Source of the DNA: Magnetospirillum sp.
Lineage (GTDB): Bacteria > Pseudomonadota > Alphaproteobacteria > Rhodospirillales > Magnetospirillaceae
Direction: 5' to 3'
Assembly: GCA_016195125.1 (NCBI GenBank)
Contig: JACQAD010000173.1
Coordinates: 1-38,094 of the forward strand
DNA: 38,094 nucleotides
The translations under genes and the position numbers were made by a program. Below the pieces are notes generated by a model. The model did not search any database and was not told the origin of the DNA. It saw only the letters and a program-made list of their open reading frames with translations. Shown here piece after piece: positions 1 through 8,870 of this stretch. The stretch's first letter is position 1, and each line of letters opens with the position of its first letter.

Positions 1-338
1 TGGTGCTGCAGCAGGGCTCGGCCGCCAGCGATATGTTCATCCTTGAATCCGGGCAGGTGACGGTGCGGCTGACCACCGATTCCGGCAAGTCGGTGCGGTT
101 GCGGACCATGCATGCCGGCACGGTGGTGGGCGAGATGGGCCTGTACCTCAACGAGGAGCGTTCAGCCTCGGTGGTGGCGGATCAGGATTGCACCATCTAT
201 CGCCTGACGGCGCGCAATCTCGAACGGATGGAGGCGGAGGCTCCCGAGGTGGCCGCCGCCTTCCATCGCCTGATGGCCCGCCAGCTGGCCGAACGCCTGC
301 GCAATACGGATCATTTGATCAGAGCGTTGACCGATTAG
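1..338 (+). CDS. cyclic-nucleotide-binding (CNB) domain protein, C-terminal part
   Basis: Only the last ~111 codons are in the window; the frame is open to the left edge, so the true start is outside. The visible part is a cNMP-binding beta-roll followed by a helical tail. It begins with the glycine-rich strand pattern around MFILESGQVTV and continues into a phosphate-binding cassette, GEMGLYLNEERSASV, which keeps the Glu and the Arg-Ser-Ala that contact the cyclic phosphate in CRP-type domains. It ends with an amphipathic helix (FHRLMARQLAERLRN). Such domains occur in Crp/Fnr regulators, in SulP-STAS-CNB permeases and in stand-alone sensors, and what precedes this domain cannot be seen. There is no helix-turn-helix after the domain, so it is not a standard Crp/Fnr regulator. 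It lies upstream, in the same direction, of a type I secretion pair whose adaptor carries a CNB-like extension. Confidence 0.75.
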   Translation, partial: VLQQGSAASDMFILESGQVTVRLTTDSGKSVRLRTMHAGTVVGEMGLYLNEERSASVVADQDCTIYRLTARNLERMEAEAPEVAAAFHRLMARQLAERLRNTDHLIRALTD

Positions 339-440
339 CATCGGGTGCTTGGCCGATTGACCCGGAGGCGGGCTTGGCGCACCATCGCCCCGCACCGACA
401 CGATTGTCGTTTTGCCGATGATAAAGAAGAGGAAGCATTC

Positions 441-707
441 ATGGTCTCCGAGATTTTTGCCGATGGCGTGGGCCGGGTCGATTTCGTCAGCGGCGTGGTC
501 CGTATCGAGCTGGTTTCGTTGGAGCCCACGGATTCGGGCCAGGGCAAGATGGAAGTCCGCCAGCGCATCGCCATGCCGGTGGATGGCTTCCTGCACTCGC
601 TGAACACCATGGGTGATCTCGTCAACAAGCTGGTCGAGGCCGGCGTCCTGAAGCGCAACGAGCAGGCCGGCGGTGCCGAGCCCGCTTCGCCCAATTTCAA
701 GAAGTAA
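441..707 (+). CDS. small conserved-looking protein of unknown function (88 aa)
   Basis: The frame is open further upstream, but the ATG at 441 is chosen because a purine-rich ribosome-binding stretch (AGAAGAGGAAG) lies just before it and the upstream codons look non-coding. The product is soluble, with no signal peptide or membrane segment. Residues 1-45 look like beta strands (VGRVDFVSGVVRIELVSL), followed by a helix (DGFLHSLNTMGDLVNKLVEAG) and a polar tail. I do not recognise the family. The gene ends only 9 bp before the ABC exporter gene, so it is very probably co-transcribed and may assist the secretion system. That role is inferred from position only. Confidence 0.6.
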   Translation: MVSEIFADGVGRVDFVSGVVRIELVSLEPTDSGQGKMEVRQRIAMPVDGFLHSLNTMGDLVNKLVEAGVLKRNEQAGGAEPASPNFKK

Positions 708-716
708 CATCGCCTC

Positions 717-2897
717 ATGACCGATTCGGCGGGGCGGCCCGGCTCGACGGTGCTGCAATGTCTGGCGCTGATCGCGCGGCATCATGGTATCGACCTGACA
801 CCGGAACGCCTCGCCCATGACTTCGCCATGGATGGCGCCCTGGTGCCGCCCTCCATGGTGGTGCGCATGGCGGCCGAGCATGGGCTCAAGGCCAGGGCGG
901 TCAAGGTGGGCTGGGACCGCCTGGCCGCCATCGGTGAGGCCTATCCGGTCCTGGGCATCCTCAAGAATGGCAACGGCGTCATCTTCTCGGGCTTTCGCGA
1001 GGATCAGGGCCGCCAGGAACTGGCCATCATCGATCCCCTGGCCGATCGGCCCGGCTTTCTGTTCGTGGACCGCGAGCAACTGGCCGATGTCTGGGACGGC
1101 GATCTGGTCCTGATCAAGCGCCGTCACAAACTCAATGACGAGAACCAGCCCTTCGGCCTCAGATGGTTCATCCCCGAGATCCTCAAGCACCGCAGCGCGT
1201 TCGGCCATGTGGCCCTGGCCGCCCTGTTCCTGCACCTGATCGGATTGGCGACGCCGTTCTTCTTTCAGATCGTCATCGACAAGGTGCTGGTCCACAACGC
1301 CGAATCCACCCTCTACGTGCTGACCGCGGGCGTGGTGGTGGCGGTGGTGTTCGATGCCATCCTGGGCTTTTTGCGCAATTACCTGCTGCTGTGGTCCACC
1401 AACAAGATCGACGTGCGGCTGGCGGCGCGGACCTTCGACCATCTGATGCGGCTGCCCATCCATTTCTTCGAACAGAGTTCGGCCGGCGTGCTGACCAAGC
1501 ATATGGGCCAGACCGAGACCATCCGCGAGTTCATGACCGGCAAGCTGTTCATGACCACCCTGGATGCCACGGCGCTGTTGATCTTCATTCCCATCCTGCT
1601 GGTCTATTCGGTGCCCATGGCCGGCATCGTGCTGCTGTTCTCGGCCCTGGTGGCGGGGATCATCTTCCTGGTCATGCCCACCTTCCGCTCCAACCTGGAA
1701 CGGGCCTATCAGGCCGAGGGCGCCAGGCAGGCCATGCTGGTGGAGACCATCCACGGCATGCGCACGGTCAAGGCCTTGGCCATCGAGCCCTTCCGCCGCA
1801 AGCAATGGAACGACCGCACCGCCGATTCGGTGACCCGGCAATTTCTGGTCCGGCGGATTTCGGTGGCCACCAACGCCCTGGTGGGCGGGCTGGACAAGCT
1901 GTCCTCCATCGCCGTGGTGTTCTTCGGCGCCCTGTTCGTGTTCAAGGGCACCTTGAGCGTCGGCGAACTGGTGGCGATCCAGATGCTGGCCGGACGGGTC
2001 AGCGGGCCGCTGGTGCAGCTGGTCTCCATCATCAACGAGTTCCAGCAGGTGTCGCTGTCCATCCGCATGCTGGGCGAGGTGATGAACCGCAAGACCGAAA
2101 TCACCTCGGCCTCGGCCAGCCTGCGTCCGGCGCTGACCGGCGATATCGTCTTCGAGGAGGCGTCCTTCTACTATCCCGGCTGCCCGGCCCCCGCCCTGGA
2201 CCGTATCTCGCTGGAGGTGCGCCCCGGCATGGTGGTGGGGGTGGTCGGACGCTCGGGCTCGGGCAAGACCACCTTCACGCGGCTGCTGCAGGGTCTGTAT
2301 TTTCCCCAGACCGGCATGATCCGCTATGACGGCCACGACATCCGCGAGATCGACCTGGCCCATCTGCGCCGCTCCATCGGGGTGGTGGTGGTGCAGGAGA
2401 GCTTTCTGTTCCGGGGCTCGGTGCGCGACAACATCGCGGTATCGCGCCCCGATGCCTCGTTCGACGCCATCGTGGCGGCGGCCCGTGCCGCCGGTGCCGA
2501 CGAGTTCATCCGCCGCCTGCCCCAGGGCTACGACACCCAACTGGAAGAGAACGCCTCGAACCTGTCGGGCGGTCAGAAGCAGCGCCTGTCCATCGCCCGC
2601 GCCCTGCTGCCCCAGCCGCTCATCATGATCTTCGACGAGGCCACCAGCGCCCTCGATCCCGAATCCGAGGCCATCGTCCAGGAGAACCTGTCCCATATCG
2701 CCCGGGGCCGCACCCTGTTCATCGTTTCACACCGCCTGTCCAGCCTGACCGAATCCGACGTCATCCTGGTATTCGACCAGGGCAGGATCGTCGATAGCGG
2801 CAGTCATTCCGAACTGCTCCGGCGCTCCGAGCTGTATCAGCATCTGTGGCGCCAGCAGACTCGCTTCATGGCGCTGCCCGAGGGCGGGCAATCATGA
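717..2897 (+). CDS. type I secretion ABC exporter (HlyB-like, permease fused to ATPase)
   Basis: This 726-residue protein has the three-part HlyB layout. Residues ~5-130 form a C39-peptidase-like domain. The catalytic Cys position is not Cys (only the second, non-catalytic Cys of the ...QCLALIARHHG motif is present), so this is a substrate-docking CLD rather than a leader peptidase. Residues ~155-440 carry six membrane helices of the ABC exporter fold. Residues ~480-720 form the ATPase: Walker A GRSGSGKTT near 510, LSGGQKQR near 615, Walker B LIMIFDEATSALD near 634 and the H-loop IVSHR near 669. The stop overlaps the ATG of the adaptor gene (ATGA), as expected for an exporter and its HlyD partner. 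In this family the pair exports an RTX-type or other C-terminally signalled protein across both membranes with a TolC channel. Neither substrate nor TolC gene is in the window. Confidence 0.92.
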   Translation: MTDSAGRPGSTVLQCLALIARHHGIDLTPERLAHDFAMDGALVPPSMVVRMAAEHGLKARAVKVGWDRLAAIGEAYPVLGILKNGNGVIFSGFREDQGRQELAIIDPLADRPGFLFVDREQLADVWDGDLVLIKRRHKLNDENQPFGLRWFIPEILKHRSAFGHVALAALFLHLIGLATPFFFQIVIDKVLVHNAESTLYVLTAGVVVAVVFDAILGFLRNYLLLWSTNKIDVRLAARTFDHLMRLPIHFFEQSSAGVLTKHMGQTETIREFMTGKLFMTTLDATALLIFIPILLVYSVPMAGIVLLFSALVAGIIFLVMPTFRSNLERAYQAEGARQAMLVETIHGMRTVKALAIEPFRRKQWNDRTADSVTRQFLVRRISVATNALVGGLDKLSSIAVVFFGALFVFKGTLSVGELVAIQMLAGRVSGPLVQLVSIINEFQQVSLSIRMLGEVMNRKTEITSASASLRPALTGDIVFEEASFYYPGCPAPALDRISLEVRPGMVVGVVGRSGSGKTTFTRLLQGLYFPQTGMIRYDGHDIREIDLAHLRRSIGVVVVQESFLFRGSVRDNIAVSRPDASFDAIVAAARAAGADEFIRRLPQGYDTQLEENASNLSGGQKQRLSIARALLPQPLIMIFDEATSALDPESEAIVQENLSHIARGRTLFIVSHRLSSLTESDVILVFDQGRIVDSGSHSELLRRSELYQHLWRQQTRFMALPEGGQS

Positions 2898-4573
2898 GCG
2901 GCCGCATGAGCTACGAGGACGGCGCCGTCATCTTCCGCCAGGGCGAGGCCGCCGGTCCCGCCTGGGTGGTGCAGAGCGGGACCGTGCGGCTGATCAAGGA
3001 CGGACTCCAACTGGCCGATCTGGGTCAGGGCGCCACCCTGGGCGGCACCGGTCATTCCTGGACGTTCACCGTCCTGGCGCATGGCCATGTGGTGCTGGCC
3101 CATCGCGACGGGGGAGCCGAGCCGGTGGACGCCGAGTTCGAGCCCGCCCCCCCTGATCTTCCCTCGGCCAAGGGCGGAGCGCTGGTGCCGGTCGAGGTGC
3201 CGCCCGAGCCCCTGTGGCGCCGTCTGCCCGCCATCTTGCGTTCGGCCCTGCCCAGCGAGGCCGATGCCTTCCTGGAATTCCAGCCCGACATGGTGGAGAT
3301 CGAGCAGCGCCCGGCGCCCAAGGCGGCGCAATGGACGCTGCTGGCGGTGGTGGCCATGATCGTCTTCGCCGTCACCTGGGCCTCGCTGGCCGAGATCGAC
3401 CGCATCGTCACCGCCGAGGGCCGGCTGGTCACCACTTCGGCCAAGGTGGTGGTGCAGCCCCTGGAAACCGGCATGATCCGCTCCATCCGCGTGCGGGTCG
3501 GCCAGACGGTGGCCAAGGGCGAGGTGCTGGCCACCCTGGACGCCACCTTCGCCGAGGCCGATACCGCCGCCAGCCGGGCGCAGCTGAAAAGCCTGGACGC
3601 CCAGGTCAAGCGCCTGGAAGCGGAGCTGGCCGGCGCCCGGCCCGACCGCTATTCCGACGATGCCAAAGAGGATTCCCAGCAAAAGGACATTCGGGCGCGG
3701 CGCGATGCCGAGCGCAAGGCCGCTCTGGCCTCCTACGATTCCGAGATCGCCGAAAGCAGCGCCGCCATCGCCACCTTGAAGCGCGAGGTCGCCGATGCCG
3801 AGCACACGGCCCGCATCGCCCGCGAGGTCGAGCAGATGCGTCTGACCCTGGTGCAGCGCGATGCCGGCTCGCGGCTGCAGGTGCTGGAAGCCGAGGCACG
3901 ACGCACGGCGGCCGAGCGCGACGTCAACCACCTCTCCAACCAGTCGCGCGAGATCGGCCAGAAGCTGGCGACGGTGCGCGAGAAGCGCGGCTCGTATGAA
4001 AGCGAGTTCAATTCCAAGACCGCCCAGGAATTACAGACCACCAGGCGCGAACGCGACAAGGTGGCCGAGGATCTGAAAAAGCAGGAGCGACGCTCCAGCC
4101 TGGTGCAGATGACCTCGCCCGAGGACGCGGTGGTGCTGGAAATCGCGCCGCGCGCCGCCGGTTCCATGGCCAGCGCCACCGAGCCGCTGATCACCCTGGT
4201 GCCGCGCGACGCCCCCCTGGAGGCCGAACTGGACGTCAAGCCCCAGGATGTGGCCATGCTGCGCCCCGGCGACTTCACCCGTCTCAAGCTGGAAAGCCTG
4301 CCCTACCAGCAGCACGGCACCCTGGCCGGGCGCCTCGACATCATCGGCGGCGACACCATCAAGGTGGATAAGGGCGGCATGACCGGCCCCCAGCAGATGT
4401 ACCGGGCCCGCATCGCCATCACCGACCAGACGCTGCGCAAGATCCCTGCCGATTTCCACCTGATCCCCGGCATGACCGTCTCGGGCGAGATCAAGATCGG
4501 CTCGCGCCGGGTGATCAGCTATTTCATCTATCCCATCTTCCGAGCCCTGGACGAAAGCTTCCGCGAGCCCTGA
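2894..4573 (+). CDS. type I secretion membrane fusion protein (HlyD family) with CNB-like N-terminus
   Basis: This is the periplasmic adaptor of the type I exporter. The start at 2894 overlaps the exporter stop. A single inner-membrane helix lies at ~147-167 (TLLAVVAMIVFAVTWASLAEI). It is followed by the HlyD beta-barrel and lipoyl halves (EGRLVTTSAKVVVQPLETG...), a long coiled coil at ~215-410 rich in Glu, Arg and Ala, and the returning lipoyl and barrel segments to the C-terminus (LIPGMTVSGEIKIGSRRV). At 559 residues it is longer than HlyD (478). The extra length is an N-terminal ~95-residue segment with the strand pattern of a cyclic-nucleotide-binding beta-roll (AVIFRQGEAAGPAWVVQSG, then TVRLIKDG), but without the Arg-Ser-Ala ligand cassette. 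It would lie in the cytoplasm. Nucleotide binding is unlikely; a docking role is a guess. Confidence 0.9.
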   Translation: MSGRMSYEDGAVIFRQGEAAGPAWVVQSGTVRLIKDGLQLADLGQGATLGGTGHSWTFTVLAHGHVVLAHRDGGAEPVDAEFEPAPPDLPSAKGGALVPVEVPPEPLWRRLPAILRSALPSEADAFLEFQPDMVEIEQRPAPKAAQWTLLAVVAMIVFAVTWASLAEIDRIVTAEGRLVTTSAKVVVQPLETGMIRSIRVRVGQTVAKGEVLATLDATFAEADTAASRAQLKSLDAQVKRLEAELAGARPDRYSDDAKEDSQQKDIRARRDAERKAALASYDSEIAESSAAIATLKREVADAEHTARIAREVEQMRLTLVQRDAGSRLQVLEAEARRTAAERDVNHLSNQSREIGQKLATVREKRGSYESEFNSKTAQELQTTRRERDKVAEDLKKQERRSSLVQMTSPEDAVVLEIAPRAAGSMASATEPLITLVPRDAPLEAELDVKPQDVAMLRPGDFTRLKLESLPYQQHGTLAGRLDIIGGDTIKVDKGGMTGPQQMYRARIAITDQTLRKIPADFHLIPGMTVSGEIKIGSRRVISYFIYPIFRALDESFREP

Positions 4574-4606
4574 ACGGCACCCATTTGCAATCCATTTACC
4601 AGGAGA

Positions 4607-4635
4607 TTGCAGATTCGATACACCCAAAGTATATG
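4607..4635 (+). promoter_or_regulatory. candidate sigma70-type promoter ahead of the STAS gene
   Basis: The 163-bp gap between the HlyD gene and the STAS gene is clearly more AT-rich than its surroundings. TTGCAG (4607-4612) and TATATG (4630-4635) are separated by 17 bp. Just upstream is an inverted repeat, TGCAAT (4586-4591) and ATTGCA (4606-4611), which could be an operator or a weak terminator of the secretion genes. The hexamers match only partly, so the call is tentative. Confidence 0.35.
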
Positions 4636-4736
4636 GATGCTATATTTAGGAATTACATCTTTTGGTCAGGGAGCCGAGTTGCAATACGTCATGGCCCAAG
4701 GGGGGCGGCGGCGAACTCGGCGGATAGAGGCTCGCC

Positions 4737-5015
4737 ATGACATGCATCGTCGCTCAGGAAAATGCCAGCACCGTATTTCGTCTGGTCGGTCAGTTGGATG
4801 ACCAGGATTTCGACCGTATCGAATCCGGCTTCGATCAGGTGGTGGATTGTCCCAATGCCGTGGTGATTTTCGATTTCGCAGGACTGGAACGCATCAGCGC
4901 CTCCATCGTCGCCCTGGTCGGCGTCTTGCGGCTTCAGGCCTACCGGGTCGGGACAAAGGTGGAATTGCGCAACATTTCCCGGGAATTCAGCGAGTTCCTG
5001 TCCGCCAGGGGGTGA
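4737..5015 (+). CDS. STAS-domain protein (anti-sigma antagonist-like), 92 aa
   Basis: This stand-alone STAS domain has the SpoIIAA/RsbV-type order of strands and helices: a first strand pair (TVFRLVGQLDDQDFDRIES), the central strand AVVIFDFAGLERISASIVAL, and a last strand plus helix ending at the C-terminus. The loop that carries the phosphorylatable Ser in antagonists is ERISASIV here, so serines are present, but the classic D-S-S/T-G-L signature is not. It could be a divergent antagonist or a STAS adaptor for another partner. No kinase or phosphatase lies next to it; a complete partner-switching set occurs ~11 kb away in the same window. It has its own AT-rich upstream region and is convergent with alaS. 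Confidence 0.7.
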   Translation: MTCIVAQENASTVFRLVGQLDDQDFDRIESGFDQVVDCPNAVVIFDFAGLERISASIVALVGVLRLQAYRVGTKVELRNISREFSEFLSARG

Positions 5016-5045
5016 CGGACTTCTCCCTTCCCTAGGAAAAGGCGG

Positions 5046-5070
5046 GGCCGGGACAAGCCCGGCCATGACG
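5046..5070. repeat. palindromic intergenic element (REP-like), also possible alaS terminator
   Basis: GGCCGGG (5046-5052) and CCCGGCC (5058-5064) form a perfect 7-bp stem around ACAAG, followed by ATGACG. Read on the minus strand the hairpin lies just after the alaS stop and is followed by CCGCCTTTTCC, so it may act as an intrinsic terminator. The same core, with a slightly different stem, recurs at 19462-19490 in another convergent gap, which marks it as a dispersed element. Confidence 0.6.
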
Positions 5071-5084
5071 GAGCGAAGAACCGT

Positions 5085-7718
5085 CTACCCCGCCAGGGCC
5101 TGCTCGATCCTGTCCACCGCCGCCTGGGCCGCCGAGGCGTCGGGGCCGCCGGCCTGGGCCATGTCGGGACGGCCGCCGCCGCCCTTGCCGCCCAGGGCTT
5201 CCGAGCCGATGCGGACCAGATCGACGGCGCTGTATTTGGCGGTCAGATCGTCGGTGACGCAGACCACGATGGAGGCCTTGTCGTCGGCGGTGGCCACCAG
5301 GGCGATGACGCCAGAGCCGATCTGCTTCTTGATCTCGTCGGCCATGCCCTTCAAATCCTTGGCGGGCACGCCGTCCAAGACCTTGCCGGCGAAGGTGATG
5401 CCGTTGACGCTCTTGGTGGTGGCGCCCTGGCCGCCGCCGGTGGCCAATTGCTTGCGGGTCTCGGCCAGTTCGCGTTCCAGCTTGCGGCGATCCTCCATCA
5501 GGCCGGCGATGCGGGCCGGCAAATCGGCGGGCGCCGCCTTCAGGGTCTCGGCGGCCTTGGCCAGCAGGTCTTCCTGCGCCTGCGCCCAGGCCAGGAAGGC
5601 CGGGCCGGTCACCGCCTCGATGCGGCGCACGCCCGAGGCCACGGCGCTTTCGGCCACGATCTTGAAGCCGCCGATATCGCCGGTGCGCTTGGCATGGGTG
5701 CCGCCGCACAATTCGGTGGAGAAGCCCTCCATGGAGACGACGCGGACCTCCTCGCCATACTTCTCGCCGAACAGGGCCATGGCACCGGCCTTGATGGCGT
5801 CATCGGGGGTCATCACCTTGGTGGCGATCGGGGCATTGGCGCGGATCTGGTGGTTGACCAGGGCCTCGACGGCGCGGGATTCGTCGGCGGACAGGGCCTT
5901 GTTGTGGGCGAAGTCGAAGCGCAGGCGGTCGGCCCCGACCTGACTGCCCTTCTGGGTGACGTGATCGCCCAGGGTATGGCGCAGCACCGCGTGCAGCAGA
6001 TGGGTGGCCGAGTGGTGGCCCCTGGTGGCATCGCGGCGCTCGGTATCGATGGCGAAATGGGCATCCTCGCCCACCGCCACCGGCCCGCCCTGGACAATGC
6101 CGAAATGGACGATGAGGTCGCCCAGCTTCTTCTGGGTGTCGGTGATGGTGACGATGGACTTGCCGCCGGCCACGGTGATGATGCCGGTATCGCCCATCTG
6201 ACCGCCGGACTCGCCGTAATAGGGAGTCTGGTTGGCGATGATGGCCACCTGATGGCCGGGATGGACGGCTTCCACCGCCTTGCCGTTTTCCACCAGGGCG
6301 ACGATCTTGCCCTCGGCCTCTTCGGCGTCATAGCCGAGGAATTCGCTGGCGCCGACCTTTTCGCGCAATTCGAACCACACGCTTTCGGTGGCGGCCTCGC
6401 CCGAGCCCGACCAGGCCTTGCGGGCCTCGGCGCGCTGGCGCTCCATGGCGGTGGCGAAGCCGTCGGTATCGACGCCGATGCCCTTGGCCTTGAGGGCGTC
6501 CTGGGTGAGGTCGAGGGGGAAGCCGTAGGTGTCGTAGAGCTTGAACGCCACGTCGCCGGCCAGCTTCTGGCCATTGCCGATGCGGCCCACTTCCTCGTCC
6601 AGCAGCTTGAGTCCCTTATCCAGCGTCACCTTGAAGCGGGTTTCCTCCAGCTTCAGGGTCTCGGTGATCAGGGCGTTGGCGCGCACCAGTTCGGGATAGG
6701 CTTCGCCCATCTGCCGGGTCAGGGCCGGAACCAGCTTCCAGAGCAGCGGCTCGGTGCAGCCCATGAGATGGGCGTGGCGCATGGCCCGGCGCATGATGCG
6801 GCGCAGCACATAGCCGCGGCCCTCGTTGGAGGGCAGCACGCCGTCGGCGATCAGGAAGGACGACGAGCGCAGATGGTCGGCGACGACGCGGTGGCTGATC
6901 TTGAAGGGGCCGTCGGCATCGGTGTTGGAGCCGTCGGCCGAGGCCTCGATCAGGCTGCGCATCAGGTCGATGTCGTAATTGTCGTGCTTGCCCTGCAGCA
7001 GGGCGGCCAGACGCTCCAGGCCCATGCCGGTGTCGATGGAGGGCTTGGGCAGGGGGATTCGGGTCTGCTTGTCCACCTGCTCGAACTGCATGAACACCAG
7101 GTTCCAGATCTCGATGAAGCGGTCACCGTCCTGGTCGGGGCTGCCGGGCGGGCCGCCGGGGATGTGCTCGCCGTGATCGTAGAAGATCTCCGAGCACGGA
7201 CCGCACGGCCCGGTATCGCCCATGGCCCAGAAATTGTCCGAGGTGGGGATGCGGATGATGCGCGACTCGGGCAGGCCGGCGATCTTCTTCCAGGCGTCGG
7301 CGGCCTGATCGTCGTCATGGTAGACGGTGACCAGCAGCCGGTTCTTGTCGATACCGAAATCCCGGGTGATCAAATTCCAGGCCAGCTCGATGGCCAGCTC
7401 CTTGAAATAATCGCCGAACGAGAAATTGCCCAGCATCTCGAAGAAGGTGTGGTGCCGCGCCGTATAGCCCACATTGTCGAGGTCGTTGTGCTTGCCGCCG
7501 GCGCGGACGCATTTCTGTGAGGTGGCGGCGCGGACGTAATCGCGCTTCTCCGCTCCGGTGAAGACGTTCTTGAACTGCACCATGCCGGCATTGGTGAACA
7601 TCAAGGTGGGGTCGTTGCGCGGCACCAGCGGGCTGGAATTCACGACGGAGTGGCCGTTCTTCTCGAAGAAGTCGAGGAAAGTGCGGCGGATATCGTTGGC
7701 TGTCTGCATGGCATCCAT
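5085..7718 (-). CDS. alaS: alanine--tRNA ligase
   Basis: AlaRS charges tRNA-Ala in the cytoplasm and removes mischarged Ser or Gly. The 877 residues match the usual bacterial length. The class II catalytic domain spans ~1-240, starting with the typical [14 protein letters not shown] and containing [20 protein letters not shown] and [15 protein letters not shown]. The tRNA-recognition region follows, then the editing domain with zinc ligands in HSATH (near 566) and CGGTH (near 669), and the C-Ala/DHHA1 region at ~740-877 with a Gly-rich end. Two starts are possible, 7718 (MDAMQTAN) and 7709 (MQTAN); neither has a strong ribosome-binding site, and family alignments favour MQTAN. It is transcribed alone. 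A hairpin with a short T-run after the stop may end the transcript. Confidence 0.97.
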   Translation of the reverse strand: MDAMQTANDIRRTFLDFFEKNGHSVVNSSPLVPRNDPTLMFTNAGMVQFKNVFTGAEKRDYVRAATSQKCVRAGGKHNDLDNVGYTARHHTFFEMLGNFSFGDYFKELAIELAWNLITRDFGIDKNRLLVTVYHDDDQAADAWKKIAGLPESRIIRIPTSDNFWAMGDTGPCGPCSEIFYDHGEHIPGGPPGSPDQDGDRFIEIWNLVFMQFEQVDKQTRIPLPKPSIDTGMGLERLAALLQGKHDNYDIDLMRSLIEASADGSNTDADGPFKISHRVVADHLRSSSFLIADGVLPSNEGRGYVLRRIMRRAMRHAHLMGCTEPLLWKLVPALTRQMGEAYPELVRANALITETLKLEETRFKVTLDKGLKLLDEEVGRIGNGQKLAGDVAFKLYDTYGFPLDLTQDALKAKGIGVDTDGFATAMERQRAEARKAWSGSGEAATESVWFELREKVGASEFLGYDAEEAEGKIVALVENGKAVEAVHPGHQVAIIANQTPYYGESGGQMGDTGIITVAGGKSIVTITDTQKKLGDLIVHFGIVQGGPVAVGEDAHFAIDTERRDATRGHHSATHLLHAVLRHTLGDHVTQKGSQVGADRLRFDFAHNKALSADESRAVEALVNHQIRANAPIATKVMTPDDAIKAGAMALFGEKYGEEVRVVSMEGFSTELCGGTHAKRTGDIGGFKIVAESAVASGVRRIEAVTGPAFLAWAQAQEDLLAKAAETLKAAPADLPARIAGLMEDRRKLERELAETRKQLATGGGQGATTKSVNGITFAGKVLDGVPAKDLKGMADEIKKQIGSGVIALVATADDKASIVVCVTDDLTAKYSAVDLVRIGSEALGGKGGGGRPDMAQAGGPDASAAQAAVDRIEQALAG

Positions 7719-7803
7719 CGTGAGCTGGTGGGCGTGAGTGGGTGTAAAGGTGCTGCGTAACGGGCGGTTTTACCCCGCGGGGCGATAGGCTGTCCAGGGC
7801 CGC

Positions 7804-7817
7804 TTGATAAGGCTCAA
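7804..7817 (+). promoter_or_regulatory. FNR-like box upstream of the cytochrome c' gene
   Basis: TTGAT-AAGG-CTCAA matches the Fnr/Anr consensus TTGATNNNNATCAA at nine of ten fixed positions. Its centre (7810.5) is about 40 bp upstream of the start predicted by a -10-like CATGAT at 7839-7844, which fits a class II activator position. Control by an oxygen-sensing Fnr protein would suit a c-type cytochrome, but the site is imperfect and untested. It also lies ~90 bp upstream of alaS on the other strand. Confidence 0.35.
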
Positions 7818-7873
7818 GGCCCCGCGCCGCCGCAGGTCCATGATGGCGCCGGTCTTTGCAAGGGGTAGGAAAC

Positions 7874-8335
7874 ATGAGCAATCGCATCGGCATCGCCGCC
7901 CTGGTCCTGTGGCTGGCGACCATCGCCGGATTGGGCTTCGTCTTCGTGCACGGCAGCACCGCCCCGGCCCCCGATGGCCGCAAGGCGGTATTGATGAGTG
8001 CCGCCGAGCGCGATTTCGTCCTGGCCGAGATGCGGGGCCTGCTGGTGGTGGTCAGAGACATCACCGCCGCCCTGGCCGAGAATGACGGCGCCAAGGCCGG
8101 ACGGGCGGCGGGGCTGATGGGGGTGGAGGGCTCCCACGACCGGGCGCCGGCGCTGCTGGCCAAGCTGCCCCTGGACTTCAAGCGACAGGCCATGGAGCTG
8201 CACGGGGGCTTCGACGATTTCGCCGCCGCCGCCGCCAGGGGCGAGGATGTGCCCAACCTCCATCGCCGGCTGATCGGGCAATTGGACCGCTGCACCGCCT
8301 GCCACGCCGGATTCAGAATCGACGCGACGCCGTAA
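7874..8335 (+). CDS. membrane-anchored c-type cytochrome (cytochrome c' -like)
   Basis: The start at 7874 follows a strong ribosome-binding site (AGGGGTAGGA). Residues ~5-27 form a hydrophobic segment (IAALVLWLATIAGLGFVFV) that is either a signal anchor or an uncleaved signal peptide. The rest is helical and periplasmic, and ends with a single haem-attachment motif, CTACH, near residue 139 of 153. A single CXXCH close to the C-terminus of an all-helical domain is the class II (cytochrome c') arrangement. Cytochromes c' bind NO or CO and move electrons in the periplasm. Whether this protein has an open haem site cannot be judged by eye. The next gene starts 19 bp downstream, and a candidate Fnr box lies upstream. 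Confidence 0.75.
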   Translation: MSNRIGIAALVLWLATIAGLGFVFVHGSTAPAPDGRKAVLMSAAERDFVLAEMRGLLVVVRDITAALAENDGAKAGRAAGLMGVEGSHDRAPALLAKLPLDFKRQAMELHGGFDDFAAAAARGEDVPNLHRRLIGQLDRCTACHAGFRIDATP

Positions 8336-8354
8336 GGCGGGCTATTCTCGCCCA

Positions 8355-8870
8355 ATGCATGCAATCCTTCTCGGTCTCCTCGCTATGATCGCAGCGTCTT
8401 CCGCCCAGGCGGGGGCGCTTCGCTGCGCCGAGGATGCCGAGGGCGGCGCCTGCGTCTGGGGCAGGGCCGAGGGCTTTGAGGCCGGCGCCTTGCAGGTGCG
8501 GGGCCTGCATATCGCCCTGGCCGGCCTCACCGTGCCGGGGCGCAAGGATCTGTGCGGGAGCAAGGCCACCAAGGAAGACTTCGACTGCGCCCGCCCGGCG
8601 CGCAAACGCATGGCCGAGTTGGTCGCCAAGGGGGTGGCCTGTGAGATTCTCGATGTGGCTGCGGGCCAGTTGTGGGGACGCTGCCGCTCCGCCGATGGCG
8701 ACATTGGACGCCTGATGGTCCAGGCCGGGGTGGCGCGGGCCGCCAAGGACGGCCCCTATGGCGATGCCCAGAAGCAGGCGGTGCAGGGCAAGAAGGGCCT
8801 GTGGGCCGCCGACATGATCCTGCCCCGTGACTGGGAAGCGGCGCGGCGCAAGGCCGAGGACGAGGATTAA
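8355..8870 (+). CDS. secreted thermonuclease-like (SNase/OB-fold) protein, probably inactive
   Basis: A cleavable signal peptide spans residues ~1-19 (MHAILLGLLAMIAASSAQA). The mature part follows the staphylococcal-nuclease homologue pattern: a barrel strand LHIALAGLTVPG where active enzymes have the GIDAPE loop, a helix with CARPARKRMAELVAKG, a Gly-Arg strand, and DGDIGRLMVQAGVARA, which matches the family's 'G.d+...LV..G.A' segment. The catalytic Glu of the GIDAPE loop is replaced (VPG) and no clear equivalent of the first catalytic Arg is seen, so nuclease activity is doubtful. Paired cysteines fit a periplasmic location. The gene follows the cytochrome by 19 bp and overlaps the converging gene at its 3' end by 4 bp. 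Confidence 0.65.
   Translation: MHAILLGLLAMIAASSAQAGALRCAEDAEGGACVWGRAEGFEAGALQVRGLHIALAGLTVPGRKDLCGSKATKEDFDCARPARKRMAELVAKGVACEILDVAAGQLWGRCRSADGDIGRLMVQAGVARAAKDGPYGDAQKQAVQGKKGLWAADMILPRDWEAARRKAEDED

Noticed and set aside
1-338. Assignment of the left-edge gene as a SulP-type permease
   Set aside because: The C-terminal tail resembles CNB domains found in SulP-STAS-CNB proteins, but no membrane or STAS part is in the window, so the parent protein cannot be named.
4607-4801. A 64-codon frame between the HlyD and STAS genes
   Set aside because: It overlaps the AT-rich promoter-like region and the STAS start, and has no ribosome-binding site or recognisable product.
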